Shown here one piece after another: positions 36,772-49,827 of a stretch of 64,000 bases of DNA. Location of the stretch: assembly GCF_937616625.2 (NCBI RefSeq), contig NC_065571.1:52499651-52563650 (forward strand). The letters are read 5' to 3'. Each line of letters starts with the position of its first letter. Positions within the stretch are counted from its first letter, which is position 1. The DNA comes from Mercurialis annua. Lineage: Eukaryota > Streptophyta > Magnoliopsida > Malpighiales > Euphorbiaceae. The notes beneath the pieces were generated by a model, which was given only the letters and a program-made list of their open reading frames with translations, did not search any database and was not told the DNA's origin. The position numbers and the translations under genes are program-made.

Positions 36772-37015
36772 AAAATAAAAAGGACCACACTATCACTAAA
36801 TTCCATGTAATTTGACTACATTAATTCCTTCAAACCATATTCTTAAAAAACCAAAATTCTTTAAAACCAAAAATCCAAGCAACTTCTGTTTCCTAGAACA
36901 CAAATTAGCCACTTGCCTTCTACTACATTTTATTTTTATTAACAATAAGGACAGAAATATTCAAGTTTAGCACAATACATAAACAAACTCAATGAGCTAA
37001 TATTTCCCATGAACA

Positions 37016-40000
37016 ATGGCTCTCTCTATTCTAAACCTCCTCCTCCTCTTCATATCCTCTCCGATCACCCTCCCTCCCACCTCCGCCGTCACCACTTCAT
37101 CTTCACCAACCTCTCTAAACACCACCCATCTCCTAAAAAGCTTCTGCAACACCAAACCCTACCCGGACTCATGTTTTGATTCCCTCAAACTCTCCATCTC
37201 AATCACCATCAACCCCAACATTCTCACTTACCTTCTCCAAACTCTCCAAACCGCAATCTCCGAGGCTACAAAGCTAACAACCCTAATCTCCTCCGCTGCC
37301 AGTTCATCCAACATCTTACAGCCACAAATCGGTACGATCCAAGATTGTCAAGAGCTTCACCAAATCACATTATCTTCCTTACAAAAATCCGTTTCAAGAA
37401 TCCAATCTAACGATAAGACTAAGCTAGCTGATGCACGAGCTTATCTGAGTGCTGCATTAACCAACAAGAACACTTGCTTAGAAAATTTAGCTTCCGCTTC
37501 TGGTCCGTTAAAGTCCGTTCTTGTTAGTTCTTTGATTAACACTTATAAACACGTGAGTAACTCTCTCGCAATGATCCCTAATCCGAATGTTAATAGCAAG
37601 AAAAAGGGTGGTAATAATAACACCAAGAACCGCCGTCTTTTAGGGTTTCCGAAGTGGTTATCGGGAAAAGATCGGAGGATTTTGGAGGGTGACGACGGAG
37701 GTGATGAGTATGATCCGAGTGAAGTGATAATAGTAGCGGCGGATGGGAGTGGGAACTTTAGTAGTATTAGTGAGGCGATAAATTTTGCTCCGAATAATAG
37801 TTTTGATAGAGTGATAATTGCGGTTAAAGAAGGTGTTTATGAGGAGTATGTTGAAATTCCGAGTTATAAGACTAATATTGTTTTGATCGGAGATGGGAGT
37901 GAGGTTACTTTTATTACTGGTAATAGAAGTGTTGATGAGGGCTGGACCACTTTCAGATCTGCAACTCTTGGTGAGATTTTTTTCTATCTTTTTTCCTTTT
38001 TACTTTTGTTTAATTTCTTGGTGAGAAAATGTGCTTTATGATTTTCTCCCGTGCCAAACAAAAATCATCTCACATGATGACATGACAACCTTAATCAACT
38101 CTGTTTTTGCTAAATCTGCCTCATTCTTTTTAGAATGACTTAAATGACTTAGGAAAGTATATACTGGAAGCTTTTATCTGGAATAAATAAAATTTTGAGC
38201 TATTAATTATAATTTGATCCTGTTACAAGAAAAAATTATACTAATTTGATTCGAATCGTGTTATTTTAGATGTTTGTTTATTTAAATTGATTAAATTTTA
38301 ATTTTATTCACTTGATTGCCATTGAATAATTTCCTTTTTGATGTTTGCTTTTATTTTTTAACTCAATAGTTGCATTTGCATATAGGGGTGATCAATCGGT
38401 CGGTTAAACCAAGTTGATTCGTATAGCAATCTGTTTTCGGTTAATTATTTAAAAGATTTTGCCATGTTTTTTTTTCAAAGATGGCAATCGACTTTTTAGA
38501 GTCTCAATCGTTAGTTTGTTAGTTACCGAGACGTGGTTCGAATCCACAATCTCTTGATGCACTTAAAGATGCCTTAGCCATCCAAAATAAGCTCACGTTG
38601 GCTTTGACATGTTTAATTTAGTTTATTTAATTCGATGCTTTTAATAAAAATTTGTTTCGATCACGGTTAAAAAATTAAATTTTTATCAAACGAATTAAGC
38701 AAATATTTTATATCTACACTATACCCCAGTTAAGAAGTTTTAAATGTTTTTATTAATCAAATTAGAAGAGTATATTTTAATTGTTAATTTTTATATTTTT
38801 ATTGGTTTAACCAAATGAACCCACCAATTCGGTCTGTTTGTTATTGTTTTCTTTATTTAGCTTAGTTCAGTTGAATCAATTTTGTTTCAAATTATCTATC
38901 GGTCGATTCAATTAAAAAAATAAAACAATCGAGTTAATTTATTTTTGATTAAATTTGTCAATTCTTGATTGAATCAATTATTTGCTCACTGCTAGATATT
39001 TACTTATTGTAGTAAAATCTTCTTAAGTTTTGACTTTTGAGAAAAAAATTCTTTAATTGATTGAAGAAAAAATTATAAGATATACTACAAGTTAATCAGG
39101 CAATCATGCTGATGTTGCTGATACAAAGATATGAAACTGAAGAAAAGATTACAGAAATATAGAGGTTAATCAAGCAATCGTACGTGCTGGTGTTGCTTCG
39201 ACAAAGATATGACATAACCATTCTTATTGAACTTTAAAACACACCGACGATACTTTTTGAGTCCATAATATTTATTGCTTTTTAAAAGAAAAATGGTTCA
39301 TAATACTATTTGTTACTGTACAGAACTATAGGAAAATTTGTAGCTATTTTGTAGCTATTTTTAATCAGCAACTTAGTGAGTCTTTAAAATTAGTCAAACT
39401 AGAAAACAATACATTATTTATATAAAAATTTCTATGGATAATTTTTTTTTAATTTATATAAAATAAATAAAAACAATAAATATTATGGATAGAATGGAGC
39501 ATATGAGCTATCCATTTTCCAATAAAGTTTTTTTTTAGATTAATTTCTAATAAAAATTTAAACGAGGCTAATAATTATCCATGTACCCTGACTTTTATTC
39601 CGACCTTCACCAAACCCTCTGATCTTATAAAACGGTCAGTAAACCCCCTGATCTTTGTGGCGGCGCCATTCAAAGTCTTTATGGATAAAAATACTTAGCG
39701 CCGTCATTTTTTGGCGGCTGTAATACTAAAAAAATGACGGCACCATGTGCCAGCTGACACGTCACTAAATATTAAAAAAAAAAAATCAAAACAACCCTAA
39801 AAAATTTAACCAAACCAAAATCCAAGTACACTCTACCAAACCCAATCCAACCGGTCAACCCATCTATCACCTGCCACTAGAGGTGGCCATGGCCGGGTCA
39901 GCCCGTGAATCGCCCGGAACCGGCCCGGTCAAACCCGGTCCGGAACCGGTCAAATTCGGAACTGGACTAAAACCGGCCCGGAATCGTACAAAGGGCGGTT

Positions 40001-41945
40001 CCGGGCCGGTTCCAGATTTGTTAAACCGTGATCCGGCGGTTTTGGGTCAGAACCGGTGGTTCAAGGGTCGAACCCGTTAATAAAAAATATATTATATCTT
40101 TATTATATAATATAATTATTTTTATAATAAAATATATGTTATATTTATTTTAGTTAAATTTTTGGTAAATATTTTAATTTTTTAAAAACAATTTTTTATT
40201 TTATTGTAATACTATCTCCGTGAGTTGTTTTATTGTTAAATTACATTTTTTAGTAATTAAATTTTAATTTTAATTTTAATTTTTTTTCTAAACTGTCTTA
40301 AGCCGGAACCGGAACCGTCCGGTTCTGAACCGTCATGATACCGTCTCTTAGGCGGTTCCGGGCCGGTTCCACTTTTTCTTGAACCGTGATCCGGTGGTTC
40401 CGAACCGGAACCGCTGGGTTATGAACCGTGGCCACCTCTACCTGCCACCGCCCGCCGACCCAAACCACCTGCCGCCGCCGCCGAGTCGTCTTTTCTGGCC
40501 CTGAATCTGTTGGAAGAATATACAGATCCACATTTATTCGTCAAGAACATATATCACATCTGTTTGTCAAGAACAAATCAAAGTGTGGATATCACATTGG
40601 GTCGAGGGTGGTTTGGGTTTGAATGGGTGGTTTGGGTTGGTAGGGTTATTTTTTTTATTAAATATTAAATTTAGGAGTATTTTAGATATTTTTGTTATAT
40701 TTGGTAATATGTCAGTTGAAACATTGCGTCGTCATTTATTTTCTTTTTTATAATTACAGCCGCCAAAAAAAGACGGCGCTAAGGGTTATTTTTATTCATA
40801 AAAGCCGTGAATGGTGCCACCATAAAAATCAAAAAGTTTATTAACCGTTTTGAAAAATCAGGAGGTTCGGTGAAGATCATGGTAACAGTCAGAATTCATG
40901 GGTGATTAGCCCTTAAACACACTGATTAGAATGCTTGCACTTGAGCTGATGTGGTAAAGTAACTGATGTTGATTTGGCAAGTAGGCTGCTGATTCTATAA
41001 CAGAAAACAAACTTTGTATTAAATCTATCCAATTGAATTAAAAGAATTCGACCATCCAATATCCAGTGGCTATCACGTTAGTCAAATAAAGTTTAATTGA
41101 ACATATTTAATTATAGTTAAAATATTTTTTAAATCAGTTTATAATTAATTAAATTTAGATTTTTTAGATAATTAAGCAATTTTTTTTCTGTGATTACGAA
41201 TCTTGCTAAACCTTACATTTTACTTCCTGCTGATGAATTATCACAATACTATGCAGCTGTGTCTGGTGAGGGTTTCTTAGCAAGGGACATCACAATTGAA
41301 AACACAGCCGGGCCACAAAAGCATCAAGCCGTTGCGGTACGCATAAACGCAGACTTAGCAGCAATGTATCGATGCACCATAAACGGCTACCAAGACACGT
41401 TATACGTGCACTCATTTCGACAGTTCTATCGAGAATGCGACATTTACGGCACCATAGATTACATATTCGGTAATGCAGCCGTAGTCTTTCAAGCTTGTAA
41501 CATCGTATCAAAAATGCCATTGCCCGGCCAATTCACCGTTGTTACAGCCCAATCTCGCGAAATTCCCGAACAAGACACTGGGATTTCAATTCAAAATTGT
41601 TCGATTTTAGCTACCGATGATTTATACTCGAATTCCTCTAGTGTTAAAAGTTATTTAGGCCGACCATGGAGGGTATTCTCGAGAAGTGTAATTCTCGAGT
41701 CGTACATTGATGATTTTATTAATCCGACAGGTTGGACCGAGTGGTCAGGTGATCAAGGGTTAGACACATTATATTACGGCGAGTATGATAATTACGGACC
41801 GGGTTCTGCTACGGCTGATCGGGTTACTTGGCAAGGGTTTCATGTAATGGATTATTATGATGCTTTTAATTTCACTGTAACTTATTTCATCACCGGTGAT
41901 GAGTGGCTTGATTCCACTTCATTTCCTTATGATGATTCAATTTAG
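37016..41945 (+). CDS. PME-B: pectin methylesterase with inhibitor-like pro-region
   Basis: Two exons, 37016-37970 and 41257-41945, with one 3,286-bp phase-1 GT-AG intron, give 547 residues. Residues 1-24 are a signal peptide. The pro-region (about 40-190) is PMEI-like with Cys 44, 53, 111 and 154. Two processing motifs follow, RRLL (206-209) and RRIL (220-223), divided by the usual PKWL stretch. The catalytic domain (about 235-547) has Gln342, Gln364, Asp365, Asp386 and Arg454 in normal spacing. The family's DFIFG motif is DYIFG here, a mild change next to the catalytic Asp. It acts on cell-wall pectin. The intron, in the position shared by all four cluster PMEs, is swollen by a SINE and nested DNA transposons. 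From memory it resembles the Arabidopsis PME51/PME64 group (low to moderate confidence). Confidence 0.95.
38395..38993. mobile_element. Possible decayed hAT-like element in PME-B intron
   Basis: TAGGGGTGATCAATCGGTCG at the left resembles, inverted, the right end ATTTGCTCACTGCTA; the interior has GGTCGGTT and AACCGA-type words like the hAT element at 10480. It is interrupted by the SINE at 38467-38602. I found no 8-bp duplication, so the call is weak. Confidence 0.35.
38467..38602 (-). mobile_element. tRNA-derived SINE, copy 2 (minus strand), in PME-B intron
   Basis: Inverse of the SINE at 22590-22728, sharing GCATCTTTAAGTGCATCAAG-type sequence, the B-box region GATTCGAACCACG and a terminal A run (T run on the plus strand). 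The flanks TTTTGCCATG (38457-38466) and TTTGACATG (38603-38611) are near-identical, a decayed target duplication. Confidence 0.85.
39564..40912. mobile_element. Mutator-like element in PME-B intron, with nested hAT
   Basis: Inverted ends of about 170 bp: GAGGCTAATAATTATCCATG at the left and, reversed, GGGCTAATCACCCATGAATT at the right. Pairing reaches inwards to GCGCCGTCATTTTTTGGCGG. TTAAAC flanks both sides. Without the nested 563-bp hAT element and its duplication it would be about 780 bp. Non-coding. Confidence 0.82.
39878..40440. mobile_element. hAT-type element (TAGAGGTGGCCA family), copy 1
   Basis: Starts TAGAGGTGGCCATGGCC and ends GGCCACCTCTA, with a perfect 8-bp duplication CCTGCCAC at 39870-39877 and 40441-40448. 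Both ends are dense in CCGGAACCGG/CGGTTC words; the middle is AT-rich. It is nested within the Mutator-like element. The GC-rich frames at its two ends are not genes. Confidence 0.93.
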
Positions 41946-42775
41946 ATATTTATGTTAGTTGTCAATTGGGCTGATTAAGTAGCCTGATATTTCCAAATCA
42001 TACATTAATTATAGAATCTTTTTATATCTCATTGACAATCATGCCTTGTTTTTTAGTGTTTACTTCTTTTTTTTATTTCTCTTAATTTTTTATTTCAGAG
42101 CATATTGCAAATTGTTTTTGATAGGTTTGACATTTTTTGTTTCTGATAGCTAGTTGTTTTTTTTAATTTTATAGGCAATTCATAGAGTCCTCAAATTTTC
42201 TTTTTTCTTTTTCTATACAAATGTTGTAGGGAAATTTTAATTTATTTCTCTTTGCAAATGTTGTTTGAAAATCCCTACCAGTTTCAGGATTATTACACCT
42301 AATGGCTACAATAAATGCCTACCTTTGATTTAAAAACGGACCGGACTGGACCGGTTGGTTGAAACTGTTGAACCGAAAATTGGTCAACCATCCGATCCAA
42401 TTCATCTTAAGACTGGAAATCTGGTTACACCGAATTGAACCAGTTGATACGAACATACATGTCGGTTGAACCGGTGGTTCAATCGGTTAGACCCTAACCC
42501 ATGTTTATTTTTTATGTATAATTTATTTAATTAATTGGTAAAACCGGTCAAACTGGCAGTTGAATCAGTCCAATTGAAAGTCTCACTAGTTCGGTCATCG
42601 GTCTAAAATATATACGGCCTATCTAATGGTCGGTAATTTATATTGAATGTCATGATTTGAAAATATTAATTTAATATGTTATATGTAGTAAAAATTAATA
42701 TTTGTCATTGTCTAGCCAAAGGGGTCTTTCTTCGAGTATTAATGCAATTTTAGGAGTGTATGGTGGATATAGTTA
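41946..42775. other. PME-B 3' flank with a CCGGTT-rich degenerate repeat
   Basis: Positions 42335-42610 are dense in ACCGGTTGG, GGTTGAACCGG and GGTCAACC words, resembling the subterminal zones of the hAT elements in this window, but without ends I can define. Confidence 0.4.
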
Positions 42776-43043
42776 CTTCTTTCGTTTCAAAATAATTGTC
42801 CATTTTTTTACACAATTTAAAAAATATAATTATTACTCTAACTTTTCACCAATTTATTTTTATTTTTCTTATTATATCCTTATTAATTTTTATAACTATT
42901 TATTTTTTAAACTAATAGCATTAAATGATAAACTTTAATTAAAAGTAATCTGGAAAAATCAACACCCTAAATTATTATTTATTAGAAATATGGCCAGCTA
43001 TTTGGGACAAAAAAGAAGAAAGTTGACTATTGTTTTGAAACGG
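42776..43043. mobile_element. Degenerate Stowaway-like MITE
   Basis: The left end CTTCTTTCGTTTCAAAATAA is preceded by TA. The right end, reversed, reads CCGTTTCAAAACAATAGTC and is followed by TA but lacks about seven terminal bases. The interior is AT-rich; the plus-strand frame at 42702-42938 overlaps it and is not a gene. Confidence 0.55.
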
Positions 43044-45949
43044 TATTTAATTTATATGTAATTTTTAAACCTACTATGCGCCCGAATTACTTGTACATGC
43101 ATCAAAAAGCTAGAAAAGATCATGACATTTTAGCCTCACTCAATTAAATTTGGTGTATTATATCGAGCTAAAAAATAATATTAATTTCATCTAAACTTGA
43201 CTAGTTTTAAATTTAACTCAAACTCGATTAGTTAATTTTAAAAGATCGAGCTCACACTCTATTGAATAATTAAAAATTAAATTTGGCTCAGTTTTTTGTG
43301 TAAAAAAAATTAAAATTTATTTTGAAAATAAAAATATTATTATAGATATATATAAAAATAAAAATAATTGTAAAAAAAAAAACAATAGTGATAAAAGTTT
43401 AATCAGACTTGTAAGCATGTTGATTTGAACCATTTAATATTCAGATTCGATTAAATAATTAATTAGAATAGTTCAAACTCAAATAAATTATATTAAATAT
43501 TTTTTCAAATTGGAAATCATGATTTGCAAAAACAGTGAACTCTTCTAGGCTTCTAGGAAGCCAAAACAACCGGGCTTTGTACATAAATGCTTGAATTGAA
43601 CTAGAGATATATAAAAATACTCTGCTATTGAAACTTAAGCACAATTATGCTTTTTTTAATGGACTTTATGCACTAGTACGTTTTTTATGAAACTGAGATC
43701 ACAAAACATCCAATTCTCCAAAATTTTCATCCACCTCATCTTTCTTCTTGTCCATTCTTCATAGTACTTGTTATTTAAAATTATTTCACCAAAATTGAAA
43801 TATTATTTTTTTATCCATTTTTTCATCAATCGAATTAAAAAAAAAAGAACAATAATTTAAAGTAAAAATATTTCATTCAATTTCTTTGATTTCTGGATAT
43901 TTACATTTATTTTTTATAAAATTAATCTTACTTTTTAATATTTTATTCGTAATGTGTAAGTTGTATGTTTTTAATATTTAAGTGAACTTCTCATTAAATT
44001 TTTATTTTTTGAGTGTGATAATCTCATCTTTAGATGCAGAACTCATCTTATTTAGTATTTTTCAACTGTTTCATTTATTTTTTATACTAAATTACATGAT
44101 TTGGCTAAATAATAGCCATCTTTAGTCTAAAATAAGATAATTTAGTGAGGTTATATAGTATATATTAATGACAATATTGCATTAATCTTATTTTACTATA
44201 ACTAATTGTCAAGTTAAAACTTGTGCAAAGTTTAGTTTTTAAACAAAATTTGTAAAAATTGATAAATCAAATAAAAAGAAAAAGAATGTTATCCAATTGT
44301 GAGTTAATAAAAAAGTCAAAAATGAGAAATTAAAAGGCATTTGAATTTTACAACTTAAATTGCTTAGTTGAGATCAAAAAATCATCAACCAACTACAAAT
44401 AATTATACTGTCATATAATTTTTTGATCATTCGTGTCGCTTTTCATTATATTTTGGTGGATTCTTGGTTGATTTTTGTTTGCTCATTGGTTGCTTTTTGA
44501 TTAATTTTTGATAGCTGATTTAAAATAAATATAAATTTTTTAATTTAATTTAAAAATTAAAATAAATTAAATTTTATGAACAATTAATGTTTTTTTATAA
44601 TAAAAAAGGAGGAGCGATTGTGGAAAAAATTAAACTCACGACTATAGCAAGTGATGTCCAACAATTAATATAATATTTAAGTTACTCGTTTATGTGAATT
44701 ATTACTACTAAATGATGTCAACGAAGCAACACATGCTTGATCAATATGCATAGATATTATACTTATTAAACAATCAAAATTTTAACATTATAAACTTAGA
44801 CTTTGATTGTTTAAAATTAAAATATATTATGGGAGATATTTATGTTCAATGAATGTAAATTAATTTCTTATAAAATTATATAAGACGTTCTATAAAATAC
44901 CTTAAGAGGCAATTTGAATCTAATTTGATATTTTGAATTCACGTTTAAGTTTCTCATTGAATCTCTTTAAAATTTCTCCATAATAGTTTAAAATAAAATA
45001 TTTTAAACGGTACATTTTGATTAATAATTAGTTGATTGTTGGTTGATTATAACTGTTATTTAATTTTGGTTACTTTTTATTAGCTCATTCGTTGCTTTTT
45101 AGTTGATTATCAATAGGTCATTATTAATTATTAGTGGTTCATTGGTAATTTGTTTGTTTCTTTTTAATTGCTCTTCGTCTTGTTGTATTTTATTTTCATT
45201 TTAGTTGCTTTTTTTTATTGAGGATTTAGTTTTTACAATTATAATCTTCTAACAAATATTAATTTCATTTATCAAATATGATTATCTATAATATAACTTA
45301 TTTTTTGTTATAATGTATGAATATGGATAATCTTTTTATTTGCATAATACAAAAAAATTAATTAGAGATAGGTGTAAAAAAAATTAAAATTCTTTCAATG
45401 AAAACAATTTTATCTAGCAAATGTAAGGTGTACGAATATAATAAGAAAACATCTCGAAATGACGCAAGAACCTTATTTATAATTTTATAGTTGTATCAAA
45501 ATTATAAGTCGAGTAACTTCTTGTAACGTCTTTTTAAATTTATACAATAGCATGCCATTATTATTCAAATATTATAGTAACTAAAAATATTTTATATTTT
45601 AATTTGTATTTATTGACTTATAATTTTTAAGTAGATCATTGTAGAATTTTAGTTGCTCATTAGTTGCTTTTAGGTAACTCGTTAGCAGCTTGTTAGAAAC
45701 ATTCTAATAGCTAGTTGTTTTTAGGTAACTCGTTACTAGCTTGTTAGCAGCATTCTAATCGTTAGTTACTTTTAAATAGTTCATTAGTAGCTATTAAAAT
45801 ATTTAAGAAACATACATTGCCAAAGTATTTTTATATCAACTCTAAAATAACATATTTTCATCAAATATGAAATTTTTAAAAAAAAGTTATGGTTCACCAT
45901 TATTCAAAAATATAAATTCATGATAATATATTGTTGATAGTAAAAAATA
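43044..45949. other. AT-rich stretch with TTAGTTGCTTTT-type dispersed words
   Basis: No gene. From about 44340 to 45790 the plus strand is full of words such as TTGGTTGATT, TAGTTGCTTTTTAG, GCTCATTGGTTGC and GTAACTCGTTA. This is the reverse-complement flavour of the TCAACCAA/TCAACTC words filling the centres of the two large Mutator-like elements. It may be an inverted, end-less relic of the same kind. Confidence 0.45.
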
Positions 45950-46313
45950 GGGATATTGGCAAAACAAATCCCAACATTTCATTTTTTAGCGAGTTAAGTC
46001 TAATGTTTAAAATATTACGAAACAAATCATAACTTTTTAAATTTTGTATTTTGTAGCCTCATCAAGAATTTCGTCAATTTTGTCAACTTTTTTTAGGTTG
46101 CATACTTCAAAAATGTGAAAAGACTGGCATTTTATTTGCAAAATTTTAAAACGTTGGAATTTAATATGCCAATAATATGGCTGCCACATATGCAAATAAT
46201 GGCCAAGAAATTGTTGGGGCTACAAAATGAAAAAACTAAAAAAGTTGAGATTTGTTTCGTAACGTTTTAAAATGTTAGGTTTAAATCACTAAGGATTTGT
46301 TTGCTAATCCCCC
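45950..46313. mobile_element. Mutator-type MITE
   Basis: The left end GGGATATTGGCAAAACAAAT and the right end, reversed, GGGGGATTAGCAAACAAATC pair imperfectly over about 100 bp, including TTACGAAACAAATC. TAAAAAATA (45941-45949) is nearly repeated after the right end (TAAAAAAATA). 364 bp, non-coding. Confidence 0.8.
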
Positions 46314-47150
46314 TAAAAAAATACTACACATACTAACTTCAAAAGTAAAAACATTATGATGAAAGTAATTTTAAAAATTTTAATTAAAAATATTAATATT
46401 AAAATAACTAGTGTATAAATATAAAAGATAAGTGTCTAAATTAAAAAAAAATCAAAAGAAAAAAGATAATAAAATTTAACTACAAAGGACAAGTGTCTAA
46501 ATTAAAAAAATATTGCTCATTAAATATAAATATCTAAAATTATATAACAAATATCCAAGTAAAAAGGAAATTAAATAAAAACATATCAAATGTTTAGTTG
46601 AGAAAAACATGTATATAATGATAAAATCTGATTATTAACATGAATCATATAACAGCTACGAATATATTAATTCTTATATTTATCATGCTAATAAACAATA
46701 GATAAATTGAATTATAAAAATTGGAATATAAAATAAGATAAAATCAATAAATAAGATTAAATAATAGAATTGAGCAATTATAAAAATAAAAAGATTAGTA
46801 TAACAAAAATAGTGTGATAATATTAAAACAAATAGAAAAAAAAAACATATATAATGGTAACTTAATATAATAAAAGATATTATATGTAATATTATTACAA
46901 ATAAAAACATACATGTATGAACACACCTGTGGAAACAAGCACGTGGAAGGCCACATACAAAAAAGGAGTAAATTTGAAAATGAAATGTTAAAAAGGAGCA
47001 CGCTTGATATTGTTTCTTTTGACCAGGTACATATGCAAAGATAATAGTTTTAAGGGTATAGGGTGTGATTTCCTCAAAACAACCGCACATCGTTTCATTT
47101 GGGCCTACTCATTAATAGGCTGGGCTAATATTTTTAAACTCTTTTTTTTT
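46314..47150. other. AT-rich intergenic stretch
   Basis: No gene, RNA or repeat that I can support. The minus-strand frames at 46683-47090 are AT-driven and Phe/Ile/Leu-rich. Confidence 0.35.
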
Positions 47151-47613
47151 GAAAAAATTACACCAAATCACCCAAAAATTCAAAAGTTTGTATAAATCAC
47201 CCAACTTTTTTTTTTGCAAAAATCCCTCAATTTTAAAAGATTCTTTTCATCCCTACCTTTTAACAGTTGTGATTACTATTTTATTCATATGGTGTATTTA
47301 CCTATTGTGTTTTCATTACACCTAATAATTTCTCCTCATTTTACATAAACTGGCCAATTCTAACCGAACCACCACCGGTCATACCATTATTGGCCGGTCA
47401 ACGGCCGGACCTCAGCGGTCAACGGCCGGACCACCACGGTCAACGGCCGGACCACCGCGGTCAACACCGTGCAACGACCGGACCACCGCGGTCAACGGTC
47501 GGACCAATGCTGGTGAACGCCGGTCGGACCACCAATGGTTGGTGGTCTGACCATTTTTAATGGTTGGACCAATACTTGTTTAATAATTAAAAATTAAATA
47601 AAATATCATATTG

Positions 47614-47690
47614 GGGTTAAGGGGATTTAAACCCTTAACCTCTTACAAGAATGACCAAGTGCTTTGCCATTAAGGCAAAGGCTTATTGCT
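47614..47690 (-). other. tRNA-like module, left (minus strand)
   Basis: The minus strand reads AATGGCAAAGCACTTGGTCA ... GGTTAAGGGTTTAAATCCCC. It resembles the A-box half and B-box loop of a tRNA-derived sequence. It does not fold as a full tRNA, so it is not called a tRNA gene. It mirrors the module at 49828-49895. Confidence 0.5.
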
Positions 47691-48198
47691 GTCAACATTT
47701 GCTCTATAATGTATATATATTATATACATCTGATTATAAATTTATTAGAATGAAATTATTTTTATAGTATAAATTAAATATAAACTAAATATCATTTTAA
47801 ATTAAAGTTACTGTTAAATTAGTCTAATTTAATTTATTTAATAAATATTTACACAGTAAAAATATAAAAAATACATATATTTATATTTTACACTCTTTAT
47901 TAATACATGAGTAAGACTAGTAAGATATTTCACTTGTTAAAATTAAAAAATATAATGGTTTGTTGGTCAAACCCGAGGTGATCGTGGTCGGATACGTGGT
48001 GGTGGGACCCGCCATGGTGGGCAAAATTCAATATAAACCTAATAACGACTTAATGTCAACTCAATGACAATTTAATGTTAATTTTATTATTTATACTATT
48101 AAAAATAATTTATAAAATGACAAATAAAGTAATAGTAATTTAAAAGCAAACTATCTAAGATTTTATTGACATGAGTCGAAAGTAAATTTAAAATAAAT

Positions 48199-49020
48199 GA
48201 ACTGAATATAAACTTAATATGAACTCAGTGTCAACTTAATATAAACTCAAAGTAAACTTAATGTGAACTTAATATAAATTTATGTCAACTTAATGTAAAT
48301 TTAATGTTCACTAAATATCAACTCAAAGTAAATATTTTGATAAATAATTATAAATTTTAAATGAAATTATTTTTTTATTATAATAGTAAAATTATTTTTT
48401 TATAATTCATACTTTTAAAAATAAACTAATTGTAGAATGAAAGTACATTATTTAAGATTTTTCGCAATGATTTATGTAAATTTAATGTCAATTCAACATC
48501 GAATCAATGTAAACTCAATGATGACTCAGTGTCAACCCAATATAAACCTAATGTCAACTCAACGTCGAATCAATGTAAACTCAATGATGACTCAATGTAA
48601 ACTTAATATGAACTGAATATAAACTTAATATGAACTCAATGTCAACTCAATATAAACTCAAAGTAAACTTAATGTGAACTTAATATAAATTTATGTCAAC
48701 TTAATGTAAATTTAATGTTCACTAAATATCAACTCAAAGTAAATATTTTGATAAATAATTATATTTTTTAAATGAAATTATATTTTATTATAATAGTAAA
48801 ATTATTTTTTTTATAATTCATACTTTTAAAAATAAACTAATTGTATATTGAAAGTAAATTATTTAAAAAAATTCGCAATTATTTGTGTAAATTAATGTCA
48901 GCTTAACGTCAAATCAATGTAAATTCAATGATGATTCAGTGTCAACCCAGTATAAATCTAATGTCAACTCAACGTCGAATCAATGTAAACTCAATGATGA
49001 CTCAATGTCAACTCAATATA
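48199..49020. repeat. 411-bp tandem duplication within Mutator-like element
   Basis: GAACTGAATATAAACTTAAT at 48199 recurs at 48610, and the following blocks (including GTTCACTAAATATCAACTC, a poly-T segment and ATCAATGTAAACTCAATG) repeat in the same order. Confidence 0.8.
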
Positions 49021-49827
49021 AACCTAATATCAACTCAATGTAAACTTAATATAAATTAAACTTAATATCGACTCAATGTCAAGTGAATGTAAATCTAATA
49101 TCAACTCAATGTAAAAATGATGTAAACTACATGTCAATTCAAAGTAAATGTTTTAGTAAATTATTATAATTTTAAAAATTAACTTAATATCAACTCAACG
49201 TCGACTTAATATCAACTCAATGACGACTCAATGTCAACTCAATGTAAACGTAATATCAATTCAATGTAATCCTAATGTCAACTCAGTGTAAATATCATGT
49301 CAATGCAAACCTAATGTCAACTCAATATAAATTTAATGTCAATCCGAAAAAGTAAATTATTTTAATTTTGAAATGTAACTTAATATCAACTCATTGTAAA
49401 CTCAATGTGAACCTAATGTCAACTCAATGTAAACTTGATGAAGGTTACATGTCAATTTGAAGCAATTTTTTTAGTAATTTATTATAATTTTAAAAACTAA
49501 CTTAATATCAACTAAATTAACTTATATAATTTATTTTGAGTTTATATCGAGTTGACATTAAGTTAATTGTGTTTCTAATACATTAATTTATAAATTTATT
49601 TTAACTTAATTTACTTTAAGTTAATATTTAATTTACACTAGTATTAATTTAATTAGAATAAATTAATTTAAATTTTAACAAGCGTAATATTTTATTAGTA
49701 TTTTATAATAATATATTATTTATAATCAACCATTTTAATATGTTTATATTTAGTTTAAATGCTTTCTTATACATTATTAAAGAGTATATGTATATATATA
49801 AAAGAGTAAATAAAGACAATAAACATG

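Noticed and set aside
39883..40622. GC-rich Pro/Arg/Gly-rich frames in the PME-B intron
   Set aside because: They are produced by CCGGAACC repeats in the ends of a hAT element, on both strands.
46683..47195. Minus-strand Phe/Ile-rich frames and a plus-strand frame
   Set aside because: AT-driven composition with no signal or domain; the plus frame runs into the border of the Mutator-like element.
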